DNA of 64,000 nucleotides, from the NCBI GenBank assembly GCA_012842395.1, contig DUSX01000030.1, positions 1 through 64,000 on the forward strand, read 5' to 3'. A model generated the notes under the pieces. That model saw nothing but the letters and a program-made list of their open reading frames with translations, made no database searches and was not told the origin of the DNA. Both the position numbers and the translations under genes were made by a program. Shown here one piece after another: positions 1 through 10,074 of the stretch (position 1 is its first letter; every line of letters starts with the position of its first letter). The DNA comes from Bacillota bacterium (GTDB lineage: Bacteria; Bacillota; SHA-98; UBA4971).

Positions 1-101
1 GGGTTGTTACGCCATCTCTCTATGCGCTTATCGCGTTTGCTCAAGCCCTTTCCCTCCGTGAGTATTCCACAGGGCACCATATATGATACCAGATGGGAGT
101 A

Positions 102-257
102 TTACGTGCAAGGCAGGTTGGGAAGGAGGGGGACCTCCCGGTGACGGAGCTCGCTGGGCGCACGAGCATCGCCATCCCGTTCCACAACCACCTCACTGCC
201 GAGGAGATCGACTACGTCGCCTGCGTCCTCGAGCGGGCGCTCGAGGAGATGCAATAG
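102..257 (+). pseudogene. 3' remnant of a DegT/DnrJ/EryC1-family aminotransferase gene
   Basis: Only the last ~50 codons of a DegT-type (PLP-dependent sugar aminotransferase) gene are readable, ending at a TAG at 255-257. The frame reads KEGDLPVTELAGRTSIAIPF, then HNHLTAEEIDYVACVLERAL, the usual C-terminal end of this family. There is no start, no catalytic lysine and no upstream body in this window, although the upstream part could lie beyond the left edge. A second, closely similar remnant lies at 19012-19256 in the same orientation. Confidence 0.6.
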
Positions 258-331
258 GCCCGGGTGCAGTTTTCGCGACGGTGGCAGGGCGAGAGCGGTT
301 GCCGTAGAGGCATCGAAAGGTTCATTGACGC

Positions 332-360
332 GCGGCAGGATCAAGCGATGTCTTGTCGAA
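332..360 (+). repeat. 27-nt intergenic repeat, copy 1
   Basis: The stretch GCAGGATCAAGCG followed by a TGTCGAA-ending tail recurs at 12854-12880 with about three mismatches in 26-27 nt. Both copies lie 180-250 bp upstream of a plus-strand gene (538 and 13131). The TGTCGAA end resembles a Spo0A box, but that 7-mer alone is expected by chance several times in 64 kb. No other gene content is visible between 258 and 537. Confidence 0.4.
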
Positions 361-537
361 GTAGGCTACTGGATATGTTTGGATCATCGTCGGTTTCTCG
401 TCATCGGTCGTGGCATGGGCTCTGGATGCTTGAAACGTCGCATGTTCTGAAGGAAGGGGGCGTAAGACTAAACCGTCAAGTATGCTGTCCGGACAGAGCG
501 TCGCTCTCCAACCGGACCCAGAAAAGAGGCCGACCGG

Positions 538-1602
538 GTGATGCCGATGGCAGAACACAGTCTTCGCATAACCATTGACGGGGAAGAGATCAGAGAAGGG
601 GTACCGCTGCTACTCCTTGCGACAGTCTTCAGCGGCCTGCAGAGCACGATTTACTACATCGCGATGGCCGAATCCGGCCGCGATGTACGCACGAGGGCTC
701 GCGTGCCCGACGATATTCGGACGCAGTACCAGTTGATACGCACGGCGGAGCACAACAGCGCATATACCATTGAAGCCATGTTTGCACCCCCCGTGCAAGC
801 GTCTCTACCATTCGAACCCAACGGGCGGACGGCGGTGCTTGAGAAGTACACGGCCCTTCTGGGTGCCCTTTCGGAATCCGGCGACCGCACGCTGTCAGCG
901 CTGTTTCCTGACACGACATGGCGGAGGAGGATACTCCGGTCCCTGGAGGCTTATTGCCCGAAGAAGGGGGACCAGTGGCACCTAACCGTCAGTCGCGAGC
1001 CCAAAGGGAGTACGGCAACTCTTTCAGCCGCGACCCGCGCGCAAATAGTCAAACTCCTTGCTGAACCGGGATTCGAGGAGATGACCGTTAGCGGCGAGCT
1101 TGTGCGTATACATCTGGACGAGCACAAGCTTGGGATCTATTATCAGCCGACAAGCCGCGTGCTGGACTGCTACTACGACCCTGAACTGGAGGACCTGATC
1201 GTGGAGAATCTGAAAGGAATCGTCCATGTGACCGGCAGGGTCCAACTCGATGCGAACGGGTTTCCTGACAAGATCGTCAATGTTTCCGACATCCGTGCCC
1301 TTGACCTTCGACCGCTTGTGCTCAAATCAATCGAGACTGCTGGGGGGAGGCTCGTTCTCAGGCGGGCGGAGTCAGTCAAGCCATCATTTGAGAACGGGGA
1401 GGTCGTGTTCGAACTGCCCGACTTGCACATCGTCGCATCGGGCGCCACGCGTGAGGACGCTGTGGAGAAGCTCTTTTCCGATCTCGTCTGGTTGTGGAAG
1501 GAGTATGTGCTCGCACCTCACGACGAGTTGTCTCAGGACGCAAGAGAGCTCTCGGAACGTCTTCGTGGGATGATCGAGGAGGCTTCGGTGGGGAATGGGT
1601 GA
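538..1602 (+). CDS. Large HicB-like putative antitoxin
   Basis: A 354-residue protein encoded immediately upstream of, and overlapping by 8 nt, a HicA toxin gene, so it sits where HicB normally lies. The last ~75 residues look HicB-like: a strand-rich stretch (GEVVFELPDLHIVASGATRE) followed by a helix with a DAVEKLFSDLVWLWKEY pattern. HicB antitoxins are usually 70-140 residues; the ~270-residue N-terminal part is not one I recognise. The start may be GTG 538 or ATG 541; an AGAGG at 525-529 is 8 nt from the GTG. It is expected to neutralise the toxin and perhaps repress the operon; this is inferred from position and the C-terminal similarity. Confidence 0.65.
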   Translation: MMPMAEHSLRITIDGEEIREGVPLLLLATVFSGLQSTIYYIAMAESGRDVRTRARVPDDIRTQYQLIRTAEHNSAYTIEAMFAPPVQASLPFEPNGRTAVLEKYTALLGALSESGDRTLSALFPDTTWRRRILRSLEAYCPKKGDQWHLTVSREPKGSTATLSAATRAQIVKLLAEPGFEEMTVSGELVRIHLDEHKLGIYYQPTSRVLDCYYDPELEDLIVENLKGIVHVTGRVQLDANGFPDKIVNVSDIRALDLRPLVLKSIETAGGRLVLRRAESVKPSFENGEVVFELPDLHIVASGATREDAVEKLFSDLVWLWKEYVLAPHDELSQDARELSERLRGMIEEASVGNG

Positions 1603-1888
1603 GGCGAACCGTAGGGACGTGGAAAGCGCATTACACAAGAAGGGGTTTCGGCGGTCAAATGGCAGTCACCGCAAGTTCGTGTTCTACACGCGCGGCGGAA
1701 AGAAGACGTCGGTGTGGACCGAGATAAGTCACGGGTCCAGCCACAGGGACCTCTCAGAATTCATCCTTCACAAGATGGCTGATCAGTGCCGGCTGTCCTA
1801 TGCTCAATTCAGACGACTGATCGAGTGCCCCATGTCACGTGAGGAATATGAGGGGCTGCTGGTTCAAAACGGGGATGTAAGAGAATAG
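1595..1888 (+). CDS. hicA: HicA-family mRNA interferase toxin
   Basis: A 97-residue protein with the HicA double-stranded-RNA-binding-like fold signature: RRDVESALHKKGFRRSNGSH near the N-terminus, then FVFYTRGGKKTSVWTEISHG. The histidine in NGSH is the expected catalytic residue. HicA toxins cleave mRNA and are held inactive by HicB. The C-terminal part (MADQCRLSYAQFRRLIECPM plus a REEYEGLL tail) matches the longer HicA subfamily. Its ATG at 1595 overlaps the end of the upstream antitoxin gene by 8 nt, indicating translational coupling. A decayed copy of this junction is at 25551-25690. Confidence 0.85.
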   Translation: MGEANRRDVESALHKKGFRRSNGSHRKFVFYTRGGKKTSVWTEISHGSSHRDLSEFILHKMADQCRLSYAQFRRLIECPMSREEYEGLLVQNGDVRE

Positions 1889-2114
1889 GACCTCCAGCAT
1901 CGGCGAGGGGGACGAGGTTACTGCGACTCCGTTTAGCTTCGGACTCCGCTCAGCTTTGTCGTGTCCGGCAACTGCATCCTCTGTGACGTAGCCGCATTTA
2001 ACGGCCATCTCCCAAAGCTGGTTAGGGCCGCATACCTTCTCCTTAAGGGCTAACGATTGCCGAAACGCGCGCCTGGTAGGCGTCGATCGTCGAACGTTTG
2101 AGCTGCAAAAGCCG

Positions 2115-3527
2115 TCACTCGAAAGCAGTCAAGGGTCTTGAAGATGGGATGAGAGACTTGTTTCGCCAGGTCCCTCGACGGTACCAAAGGTAATTGGCGA
2201 CTGCCCCGGCGGTCCAGCTTATGAGAAGCGAGAAGAACAGCGCATCGGGGGACCCTGCATGGTACGTTTGGCTTCTGGTAAGCCATGCCCAGAGATACGC
2301 AACGGGCACACGCACTACGACAGTGGTGAACATCGAAATCCACATGGGCGGCATGGTGTCGCCGGCTCCGCGCATGATGCCTCCGAAGACCTGGGAGACC
2401 GCCATGGCCACGTATCCCGCGGCCAATATGCGGATCTGCCTTACGCCCAGGCGGATGATCTCCTCGGTTGTGGTGAACATGGTTATCAAGTTCTTGCCGA
2501 ACAACAACAATAAGGCCACCAGCACAAAGGACGTAGTCAAGCTTATTCTCAGTATGTCCTTTGCTCCCTGGTTGACCCGGTCCATTCTGCCCGCCCCGAT
2601 GTTCTGGCCGACAAAAGTAGCAATAGCCATGCCGAAGGTGAAGTTGGGCATCATTGCGAAGCCGTCAATTCGCATGACCGCGGTTGTACAGGTCACTACC
2701 TGATAGCCCATGCTATTGGCCAGTGCCTGCACGAACACCATGGACATCGAGAAGATCGCCTGCGTAACGCCTGCCGGTAGCCCCAACCGCAGTAGCTGCC
2801 CGGTCAGCTTCTTGCAGGGGATTAGGTTCGCGCCATCCATGTTCACGACATCTTTCATACTACACAGCCTGATAATGCACAACACCGCGGAGACGGCTAT
2901 CGAAATGACCGTTGCCACGGCAGCGCCTGCGACTCCCATATCGAGGCCTGCGACAAACCAGATGTCCAAGACTATGTTCAGGAACGACGTCAGCAGCAGG
3001 GTCAGCAATGGAAAGATGGAATTGCCCAGCCCACGCAGGATTCCCGACAATATGTTATAGAATCCGACCCACACGACTCCCCAGAGGATGATGGTGAGGT
3101 AGGAGTGGGCCATATCGAATGTCTCCACAGGCGTGTTTGTCAGCTTCAATAGGGAATCCACCAGAGGTATGCCGACAGCCATAACCAGAAGCGAAGACAC
3201 TGCGATCAGGCTGATGGCATTGCCAATTGCGCGCGAAAGCGACTCTTTGTCCTTGGCCCCATAGTATTGTGCAACCATGATACCTGCGCCCGTCGAGATC
3301 GCTATGAAGAGGACATACAGCAGGTTGATAACAGGAAGGGTCGTCCCGATGGCTGAGAGAGCTTTATCACCCACATAGCGACCTACAATGACTGAATCGG
3401 TAGTGTTGTACATCTGCTGGGCTAGGTTGCCGATGAGCAAGGGTATGGAAAACCTCAGCAAGGCAGATCTTGGCTTTCCCACCGTCATGTCTTGCGCGCC
3501 GAACAGTGCGTTAAGCTTCCTGAACAT
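2115..3527 (-). CDS. MATE-family multidrug efflux transporter
   Basis: A 470-residue integral membrane protein with about 12 hydrophobic segments and the two-fold repeat of the MATE (NorM/DinF) family. The N-terminal part reads FSIPLLIGNLAQQMYNTTDS followed by VIVGRYVG, the typical first helix region; the second half repeats it with LGLPAGVTQAIFSMSMVFVQ. MATE proteins export cationic drugs or metabolites by H+ or Na+ antiport at the cytoplasmic membrane; the substrate here is unknown. The start at 3527 is chosen because AAGGTGG lies 9 nt upstream on the minus strand; a longer in-frame start at 3593 lacks such a site. It is transcribed towards hicA, so the two are convergent. Confidence 0.92.
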   Translation of the reverse strand: MFRKLNALFGAQDMTVGKPRSALLRFSIPLLIGNLAQQMYNTTDSVIVGRYVGDKALSAIGTTLPVINLLYVLFIAISTGAGIMVAQYYGAKDKESLSRAIGNAISLIAVSSLLVMAVGIPLVDSLLKLTNTPVETFDMAHSYLTIILWGVVWVGFYNILSGILRGLGNSIFPLLTLLLTSFLNIVLDIWFVAGLDMGVAGAAVATVISIAVSAVLCIIRLCSMKDVVNMDGANLIPCKKLTGQLLRLGLPAGVTQAIFSMSMVFVQALANSMGYQVVTCTTAVMRIDGFAMMPNFTFGMAIATFVGQNIGAGRMDRVNQGAKDILRISLTTSFVLVALLLLFGKNLITMFTTTEEIIRLGVRQIRILAAGYVAMAVSQVFGGIMRGAGDTMPPMWISMFTTVVVRVPVAYLWAWLTRSQTYHAGSPDALFFSLLISWTAGAVANYLWYRRGTWRNKSLIPSSRPLTAFE

Positions 3528-4138
3528 GCAGCAACCACCTTTTCCCCGATGATTATGCCACCTAAATGCCGATAACGCAATGTAGGGTTTCAAGCTGCCT
3601 CATATCCATCCCTCCCTCCCTTGCAAACCGGACGAGGCCCTGCAAACCGAACTAGGTTCTACCCTTGCCATACCCAAGGTCAATCGCGCGTTTGCGCTCC
3701 CGATCAGCCGCCGAATAGAGGGTAATTGTCTCCAGGCACAACGGATTGGGCGCTCGTTCCCAGTACAGGCCGGGTTTGGAGTATGCTTCGTCATAGTTGA
3801 ACACGGGCAACCCTGCCCAACTCCTTTTAGTTCCGGCTGGCCCAGTTAGTCATGCCGAATGTGAACGACGCGTGGATGAACGACGCGCGGAATGGAGTTA
3901 TAGCCCTCTGCTAGAGATTCGCTGTGCTTGTGGTTCTCCCCCCTCATCGTAAGAGTCAGGCAACGCCCAAGCGGCAATCTGCGGGCGAGCAATCTGCGGG
4001 CGGGCTAGCCTCCGCACGCATGGGGCACCGGGTCATCCAGTTTCCATATCGGCAGGCTTTTCCGAAGGAGCTCTTCAGGAAAGGGCGAAATCTCAGCACA
4101 GAAGGATCAACATGAGGTCAACATGAGGTGACTCGGCT
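3528..4138. other. Intergenic region, no convincing gene
   Basis: This divergent spacer separates the MATE gene (minus) from the ABC exporter (plus) and should carry both promoters. No open frame here has a ribosome-binding site together with recognisable protein. It contains short direct repeats: GAACGACGCG twice near 3863-3890, GCAATCTGCGGGCG twice near 3970-4003, and TCAACATGAGGT twice near 4107-4129. They look like slippage products. Confidence 0.5.
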
Positions 4139-5896
4139 TTGCGACACATAACCCGTCTCATTGCAATATCGCGCGACTACTGGAGTTGGATGGTACTGGC
4201 TTTCATAGCGATGCTGGGGACGACTGCCGCCAACTTGGCAGGCCCTTGGCTGATAAGAAGTCTTGTCGGCACAATTGAGGAAAGCTTCAGCCATGGAACG
4301 GCAGGCGCGAGCCAGGTAGTCAAGACGTCGGTGATTCTGCTCCTCGTGTATGCTCTCAGGCCCGCGCTCGCAGCCCTGCAAGTCTGGTCCACTCACGTTG
4401 CAGGGTGGGGCAGTGTGGCTGCGGCTCGGAAGCAGATATACGGGCATCTGCAAAGGCTCTCTCCGAAGTACTACTCGGCCACTCAGACAGGGCAGATCAT
4501 GTCCAGGGCAATCAACGATACAGCCTCTTTTGAGGCTTTGATCGCCCACGTGATCCCCGAGGCCATAGTCAGCCTCCTGACGGTCGGCGGGGTCTTTGTC
4601 GTGCTCTTCTCGATCAATCCAAGGCTGGCCTTATACACTTTGGTGCCCATCCCCTTCATCATACTCGGCTTCATCGCGTACAACCGATTCGTGCGTCCTC
4701 TCTTTCGCTATGCCCAGGCAAAGCTGGGGGATCTGAACGCGATCCTACAGGACAATCTAAGCGGGATGCGCGAGATCCAGGTATTCGCGCAGGAAGAGCG
4801 AGAAATGGAGTCCGTGGGAAAACGCATTATGGTGCATTCTAAGGCTATAACGAAAGCCGTGTCTACAAGCGCCTGCTTCCATGGGGCGATCGACTTCTTC
4901 GCAGGTCTCGGAACAGTCGCTGTTGTCTTGCTGGGCGGTTTGATGGCGCTCAGAGAACAGATATCTGTCGCGGACATCACAGGATTTCTTCTTTATGTGA
5001 GCCTCTTCTATGAGCCGATCATGAGGCTTAACCAGCTCAACGAGTCTCTTCAGCAAGCCTTGGCCGCCTCCGACCGCTATTTCGAAGTGCTCGACACAAA
5101 ACCCGACATAGATGACGCCCCCAACGCCATCCAACTCGGTAGGGTTGAAGGACGCATAACGTATGAGAACGTCTCCTTCAACTATGACGGCACCCCTGTG
5201 CTCAAGAACATAAACCTGGAGATCAAACCTGGCGAGATGGTTGCTCTCGTAGGTCCGACAGGTGTGGGAAAGACAACGATGGCCAACTTGATCCCGAGGC
5301 TCTACGATCCCACCGAAGGACGCATTCTCGTGGATGGCGTGGATATCCGCACTGTGACGGTCTCTTCCCTCCGCAGGAATGTGAGCATGGTGCTGCAGGA
5401 CGTGTTCTTGTTTAACGGGACGATCGCTGAGAACATAGCTTACGGCAGTCCTGACGCTACGTTGGAAGAAATCGTCGACGCTGCAGTAGCTGCAGGAGCT
5501 GATGAGTTCATCAGAGAGATGCCGAACGGGTACGACACCCACATAGGAGAGCGCGGCGTAAGGCTCTCGGGCGGACAGAAACAGAGGCTTGCCATAGCAA
5601 GGGCACTCCTCTACGATGCGCCCATTCTCATCCTGGATGAAGCGACATCATCGGTAGACACCGAAACCGAAGCCAAGATCGCAGCTACGCTGGAAAAGCT
5701 CATTCGGGGCCGGACTACCATAGTCATCGCGCACCGTCTCTCGACAATTCGCCGTGCGGACAGGATCATTGTGCTGGATGAAGGCGAGATAGTGGAGCAA
5801 GGGACACATGAAGAGTTAATGGCTCTGGGCGGCCTGTACGCCAGATTGGTCACGGTTGATTCAGACGGAGCGTGGCTTGCGCCGGAAAAGGCATAG
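4139..5896 (+). CDS. ABC-type exporter half-transporter (fused permease and ATPase)
   Basis: A 585-residue type IV ABC exporter (MsbA/LmrA-like). Residues ~10-310 form the six-helix transmembrane domain and ~340-580 the nucleotide-binding domain. Walker A is GPTGVGKTT at 372-380, the signature is LSGGQKQRLAIARAL from 476, and Walker B plus D-loop reads ILILDEATSSVD. Half-transporters act as dimers and export lipids, drugs or peptides; no partner gene is adjacent, so a homodimer is likely. A TTG start at 4139 is used, with GAGGTGA about 9 nt upstream. It converges on the helicase gene at 6070 with 173 bp between them and no clear terminator. The neighbouring MATE gene suggests both serve export, but they are not co-transcribed. 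Confidence 0.92.
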   Translation: MRHITRLIAISRDYWSWMVLAFIAMLGTTAANLAGPWLIRSLVGTIEESFSHGTAGASQVVKTSVILLLVYALRPALAALQVWSTHVAGWGSVAAARKQIYGHLQRLSPKYYSATQTGQIMSRAINDTASFEALIAHVIPEAIVSLLTVGGVFVVLFSINPRLALYTLVPIPFIILGFIAYNRFVRPLFRYAQAKLGDLNAILQDNLSGMREIQVFAQEEREMESVGKRIMVHSKAITKAVSTSACFHGAIDFFAGLGTVAVVLLGGLMALREQISVADITGFLLYVSLFYEPIMRLNQLNESLQQALAASDRYFEVLDTKPDIDDAPNAIQLGRVEGRITYENVSFNYDGTPVLKNINLEIKPGEMVALVGPTGVGKTTMANLIPRLYDPTEGRILVDGVDIRTVTVSSLRRNVSMVLQDVFLFNGTIAENIAYGSPDATLEEIVDAAVAAGADEFIREMPNGYDTHIGERGVRLSGGQKQRLAIARALLYDAPILILDEATSSVDTETEAKIAATLEKLIRGRTTIVIAHRLSTIRRADRIIVLDEGEIVEQGTHEELMALGGLYARLVTVDSDGAWLAPEKA

Positions 5897-6069
5897 GGGG
5901 ATGCAACCTCCACACTCACGAGGTTTCGCATATACTCACGGGGTTTCGCATGTTGCACCGGTCGCGGAAAGGCCCGGAATCTCCGTGCCTGATGGACCTG
6001 ATGGGATGGTCTCTTTTCGTTCGGCGACCCACTAAAAGTGGTCAACTATCAGATTAGCGTTTACATCGT

Positions 6070-9000
6070 TCAAATGAAGTACTTACGGATAATCGCGTCT
6101 GCCTCCCGGCTCAGGTCTCCTGACTCCTCCGTGATGATGAGCCGACCAGGGAAGAAGCGGTCATACCAGGCGCGTTTCTTCTCCCAGTGAGCCCGGTACT
6201 CAGGCCGGCTTAGTAGGCCTACGTGCTCCCAGTAATAGTCGCTTCCCCTCCAAGTGATAGTGAAATCAGGCAGGTAGAAGCTACCATCCGGACCGTACAA
6301 GGGCTCCTCATACCTAAACGGAATGCCGCGCTCGTGCAACATGTTGGCGATAATGACCTCTGATTTCGACCGGACCATCACGTCAGCAAGAGTGCCGTGC
6401 CCGCGTCCGTCCTCACGCCCACGCCATTCCTGTGCTGCCATCAACCCGTCAGGGACGGGGCGAAAAGCGAACAGCGAGGAGTTGATGCGCTCGAGATGGG
6501 AGTACTCCCGCCGTCGCATCTTGAGCAACATGGATACGTCCCTCTCGACCAGCAGCGTGCAGTGCTTTCTTGCTCGCGTCAAGGCGGTATAGAGCAACTC
6601 AGGAGAGAGCAGACCCTGCTTGCTCGCTGGAACCACCAGGTACACCCGATCGAAATCGCTGCCCTGGGCCTTGTGCACCGACAGCGCATACGCCAGCTCG
6701 AGGTTTTCACCCACTGATTCGTCAGGGCACCCATCGCCGAGATTGCGGCCGTAGCCCACCAGTAGGCCTTCTCGGCGAGCGAACACGACACAGAACCGCT
6801 CGAGGCGAAGACTTCGTGACAGCTCCTTGTCGCGATCAAGGGGGTGGCGCACGACGAAACCGATTTGTCCGTTGAAGACCTCAATGGGCTCGGGCTTGCC
6901 CTTTCCGCATTTGTAGCAGGCCTTAATCGGCCTGGAGCGCGGGCGGTTGACAACCTGGATAACCTTGTCGAAAAGCGTGATGCCGTCGATCGCTCCCACC
7001 TTACTGAGGAGGCTCTTGCGGAGCCGCTCCTGGCAGATTCGATTGATCTCCTCCGTTCCGAAGAACTCGCCCCTGTAGGGAGTAATGATCTGAAGATAGT
7101 CGGGACGCCTGTCGAATGCTTGGCTCCAGAGTACCCACGGTTTGTCTTCGTCCTCCACTGGCTTGCTCTTGCCGCGAGGCGGTCTACGTTCCAGGTCAGT
7201 CCTCATGTCCTGTTCGATCTGGCTGATGAGGAGGTCGTTCAGCTCTGCCTGGCTGCTCCAGTACAGAACGCGGAGGTCGTGGTCGATGTCGCCCCCTTCC
7301 TGGACCCGCTGGAGCATGATCTCCGCTGCCGTGCTGGCATCCTCGTTCTTGGCATCGCGGAGCGCCGTACGCAGGTAGCACTTCGCCAGGTCGATGATCC
7401 CGGTGCCGCCCCCGGTCAGCCTCCCTTGCGCCTGACGTAGGTTCTCAGTGAGCACCGCGACATTCTCCGGATAGTCCTTCTCGAGGTACTTGATGATGTC
7501 GCCGAATACACGCCCACGGCCGATCGGGGGAAGCTGGTTCGGATCGCCAACGAGAATCAAACGCTGTACGGACGACCATCTCACGGACCGGAAGAAGGCT
7601 GCTGCGAGCGAGAGGTCTAGCATCGAGCATTCATCGAGGATATACGTGGAGTACTGGTCTTCGATTTGTCCTCCCTGGCGCTTGAAGGACATGTTGGGAT
7701 TCAGCCATCCGTGGCGTGCGAGGAAAGAATGTATAGTTGCAACCTCCACTTTTCCTCTGAGAGCGTCATCTGCCTCGAGCACTTCTCGGATTCGGTCAGT
7801 GGCCTTCCCGGTGGGTGCGAGCGCGATCACCGACGCGCCTGCGCCGTGTCCCTTCTTGATGGCCTTCACGATAGCTCTCACCACCGTGGTCTTGCCGGTA
7901 CCTGCCTCCCCGCATAAGACGCCGAGCGGCTTCCGGAAGATCTTCTCACAGGCTTCCGCCTGGCGCTCGATTGCTTCTCGGTAGTCTTGTTCGGCCAGTC
8001 CGGCAAGAACGCTCTGCGGGTCGTACAAATAGTCGCGCCAGCTTTGCCTGGTGACCGGGAATTGCGGCTGGATGTCGGGACCTCCGAGGAGAAAGCGGAG
8101 GTCTTCCTCCAGCCTCCGCTCGTCTTCGTACACAGTGCGGAGGTACAGGTAAGTCCGATCGCCCTCGCGACGGATATGGAGCGCTCCGTGCATCACATCC
8201 GCGTCAACCTCGAGGTGCCGCTCACGAAAGGCGCACCGTTTCCATTCCGGCAGTGCGCTCAACCGTCGGTTGACACTCTCGATCAGCTGATCGGCAGCCG
8301 CGAAGCAGTGGGCGCTTTGCCTCTTCAGAGCATCCACGAGCAGCGCTCTCAGACGCCGTGGGTCGTCGACCGCGGCGCGAGAGTCGCAACCCAGGTCCGG
8401 AGAAGGAATCATGCCACGGTCGATTGTACCCCACGGTATGATGTCATCAGGGTCGTTGCCGAGGTATTGCTCGCATAGGATATAGGGGTTATTCGCTATG
8501 GCGTCAAGGTCGGCAGTGATGCCGTTCTCTTCCCTGTTCTCAGAGAGAATGCTGCAGATTTGTGCGGACTCTAGATCAAAACGTGGCAATACATCGCGAA
8601 GCAAGTGTTGCTCGGCCGGGGTCCGCACTTTCCACTTACGCAGGGCACCCTTTGCCTCGTCGGGCTTCAGATCGAGTCCGGGGACCGTGCTTACGCGGCC
8701 TTCAAGGAAACCGAAGATTGCGTCGTGAGCCTCCACCTCGCGGCCATCAAGGGCTTGTTTCTTGAAATAGGGTATGGCAGCGGGGAAGCCGATAGCTTCG
8801 AGCACTGCTCCCATTCCTGGCAGCAATCCTCGGTGCCGCCACAGCTCGGCGATTAGTCCCTGGAGCCACGCGGTACGGCTTCGCCAATCCTCTGTAGTGT
8901 CCCCGATGTCTCGCAGGTTTTCGACGACCCGGAGGAAGCTCTCGACGAGGCCAAGCGCGTCGTCGTCAGACAGGAGGCGGGTAGCGTACTTGCAGACTCG

Positions 9001-9702
9001 CGGGTTGTCCGGGAAGAGAGCAATCTGTTCGAGCACTTCCGGCTGGTTGCGATATTTGTGGTACGGGATTCGAAACCCCTGGTTCGGATAGTGCGATGTT
9101 ATGTTGCGCTGCCATACGAACCCACCACCGTATCGTTCCCGGACTCGTTGGGAGCATCCTTCGTAGAAAAGCTCATCGCCTACCGACTGCACCCTCGAAA
9201 GGCCCACGAGCACGTACCGCTTCATCTCGTCCTCGCTGAACGGGTTGGAGTAGTTTGCGTAGTAGAAGACCAGGCTGCGGTCAGGCTTGATACTATCGAA
9301 GTATGTGCGGGCACGTTCCAGGCGCCTGTCGTAGTCGAAGCGATTCCCGACACGCACATCGTCCGCATACATCTCTTCGTATGGCCAGACGCACACAGTG
9401 GCGGGCGGCACGGGCCATCGCCGGGTCGACGTTCCGTCCTTGAACCAGCTAGGGGGTTCAGCCTCGGCCTGCACCTCTTCGGCTCCAAAAGCGTTGATAC
9501 TGTAGCAACACGGAGGGATCCGGTCGAGGCTGCCACAGTGTTTGCCGGCGCACTGTTTCTCCCAGTTCAAGTCGCGGTTTTCTGCGATGTGCTGCCCGGG
9601 GTACGAATATTCTCCTACGCAGAAGGTGTTTGCGGCCGGGTTCCGGCAGATGCAGCCGTTCCAGCCATCATCGTGCCACGCGAGCCGTGCTGAGATGTGC
9701 AT
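6070..9702 (-). CDS. RecD-like SF1 helicase with cysteine-rich N-terminus and C-terminal nuclease-like domain
   Basis: A 1,210-residue protein. The N-terminal ~100 residues are cysteine-rich (CICRNP at 17-22, C28, then further pairs up to PPCC), suggesting metal binding. A ~450-residue middle of unknown fold follows. A RecD/ExoV-alpha type helicase core has Walker A GEAGTGKTT at ~598, motif II LDECSML at ~689, VGDPNQLPPIG, and a late motif YALSVHKAQGSDFDRVYLV with LLYTALTRARKH. The last ~110 residues (from ~1108) start VRSKSEVIIANML and include LPDFTI and YYWEHVG, a PD-(D/E)XK-like layout. Translation should start at MHIS (9702), because GGGAGGT lies 8 nt upstream; an ATG at 9720 overlaps that site. 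It is probably a DNA-processing defence enzyme, although no named system is recognised. Confidence 0.85.
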   Translation of the reverse strand: MHISARLAWHDDGWNGCICRNPAANTFCVGEYSYPGQHIAENRDLNWEKQCAGKHCGSLDRIPPCCYSINAFGAEEVQAEAEPPSWFKDGTSTRRWPVPPATVCVWPYEEMYADDVRVGNRFDYDRRLERARTYFDSIKPDRSLVFYYANYSNPFSEDEMKRYVLVGLSRVQSVGDELFYEGCSQRVRERYGGGFVWQRNITSHYPNQGFRIPYHKYRNQPEVLEQIALFPDNPRVCKYATRLLSDDDALGLVESFLRVVENLRDIGDTTEDWRSRTAWLQGLIAELWRHRGLLPGMGAVLEAIGFPAAIPYFKKQALDGREVEAHDAIFGFLEGRVSTVPGLDLKPDEAKGALRKWKVRTPAEQHLLRDVLPRFDLESAQICSILSENREENGITADLDAIANNPYILCEQYLGNDPDDIIPWGTIDRGMIPSPDLGCDSRAAVDDPRRLRALLVDALKRQSAHCFAAADQLIESVNRRLSALPEWKRCAFRERHLEVDADVMHGALHIRREGDRTYLYLRTVYEDERRLEEDLRFLLGGPDIQPQFPVTRQSWRDYLYDPQSVLAGLAEQDYREAIERQAEACEKIFRKPLGVLCGEAGTGKTTVVRAIVKAIKKGHGAGASVIALAPTGKATDRIREVLEADDALRGKVEVATIHSFLARHGWLNPNMSFKRQGGQIEDQYSTYILDECSMLDLSLAAAFFRSVRWSSVQRLILVGDPNQLPPIGRGRVFGDIIKYLEKDYPENVAVLTENLRQAQGRLTGGGTGIIDLAKCYLRTALRDAKNEDASTAAEIMLQRVQEGGDIDHDLRVLYWSSQAELNDLLISQIEQDMRTDLERRPPRGKSKPVEDEDKPWVLWSQAFDRRPDYLQIITPYRGEFFGTEEINRICQERLRKSLLSKVGAIDGITLFDKVIQVVNRPRSRPIKACYKCGKGKPEPIEVFNGQIGFVVRHPLDRDKELSRSLRLERFCVVFARREGLLVGYGRNLGDGCPDESVGENLELAYALSVHKAQGSDFDRVYLVVPASKQGLLSPELLYTALTRARKHCTLLVERDVSMLLKMRRREYSHLERINSSLFAFRPVPDGLMAAQEWRGREDGRGHGTLADVMVRSKSEVIIANMLHERGIPFRYEEPLYGPDGSFYLPDFTITWRGSDYYWEHVGLLSRPEYRAHWEKKRAWYDRFFPGRLIITEESGDLSREADAIIRKYFI

Positions 9703-10074
9703 CCCGAGAACCTCCCTCATTGGTTTCCTTGCTCTCAGACGCTGTCAGGCGTTCGTCATGCCGCGGAGGCGCGAGCAGCCGAGGGTCAAGCTACCGGTGT
9801 TGCGTTTGCTATGTCAGCGCCGCCACGTTAAATCGTTCCAAACCACCACTACCGAAACCACCGCCGCGCCCGGCCGAAACCACCGGCTGCCGGTGAGGTC
9901 CAAGAGTCCCATTATTGACAACCGCTGACGAGGCTCAGTGCTGCCCTTCCTCCTAGGCAGCCGTACGCCACCTGCCGCGGGCGCGCGATGGCTGTGTGAA
10001 CCAGAGTCTTGCTGTCCCTCGGAACAGAGCACTACTACCGCACCTGTGACAAACCGACAAAGCCAATTAGCACA
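9703..10074. other. Intergenic region between the two helicase genes
   Basis: About 370 bp between two minus-strand genes, presumably holding the promoter for the RecD-like gene. No open frame with a ribosome-binding site or recognisable product was found on either strand, and no clear terminator. The spacing argues against tight co-transcription of the two helicase genes. Confidence 0.4.

Noticed and set aside
4757-5542. A 261-residue minus-strand frame inside the ABC exporter gene
   Set aside because: It is a shadow frame of the ATPase-coding strand with no family features.
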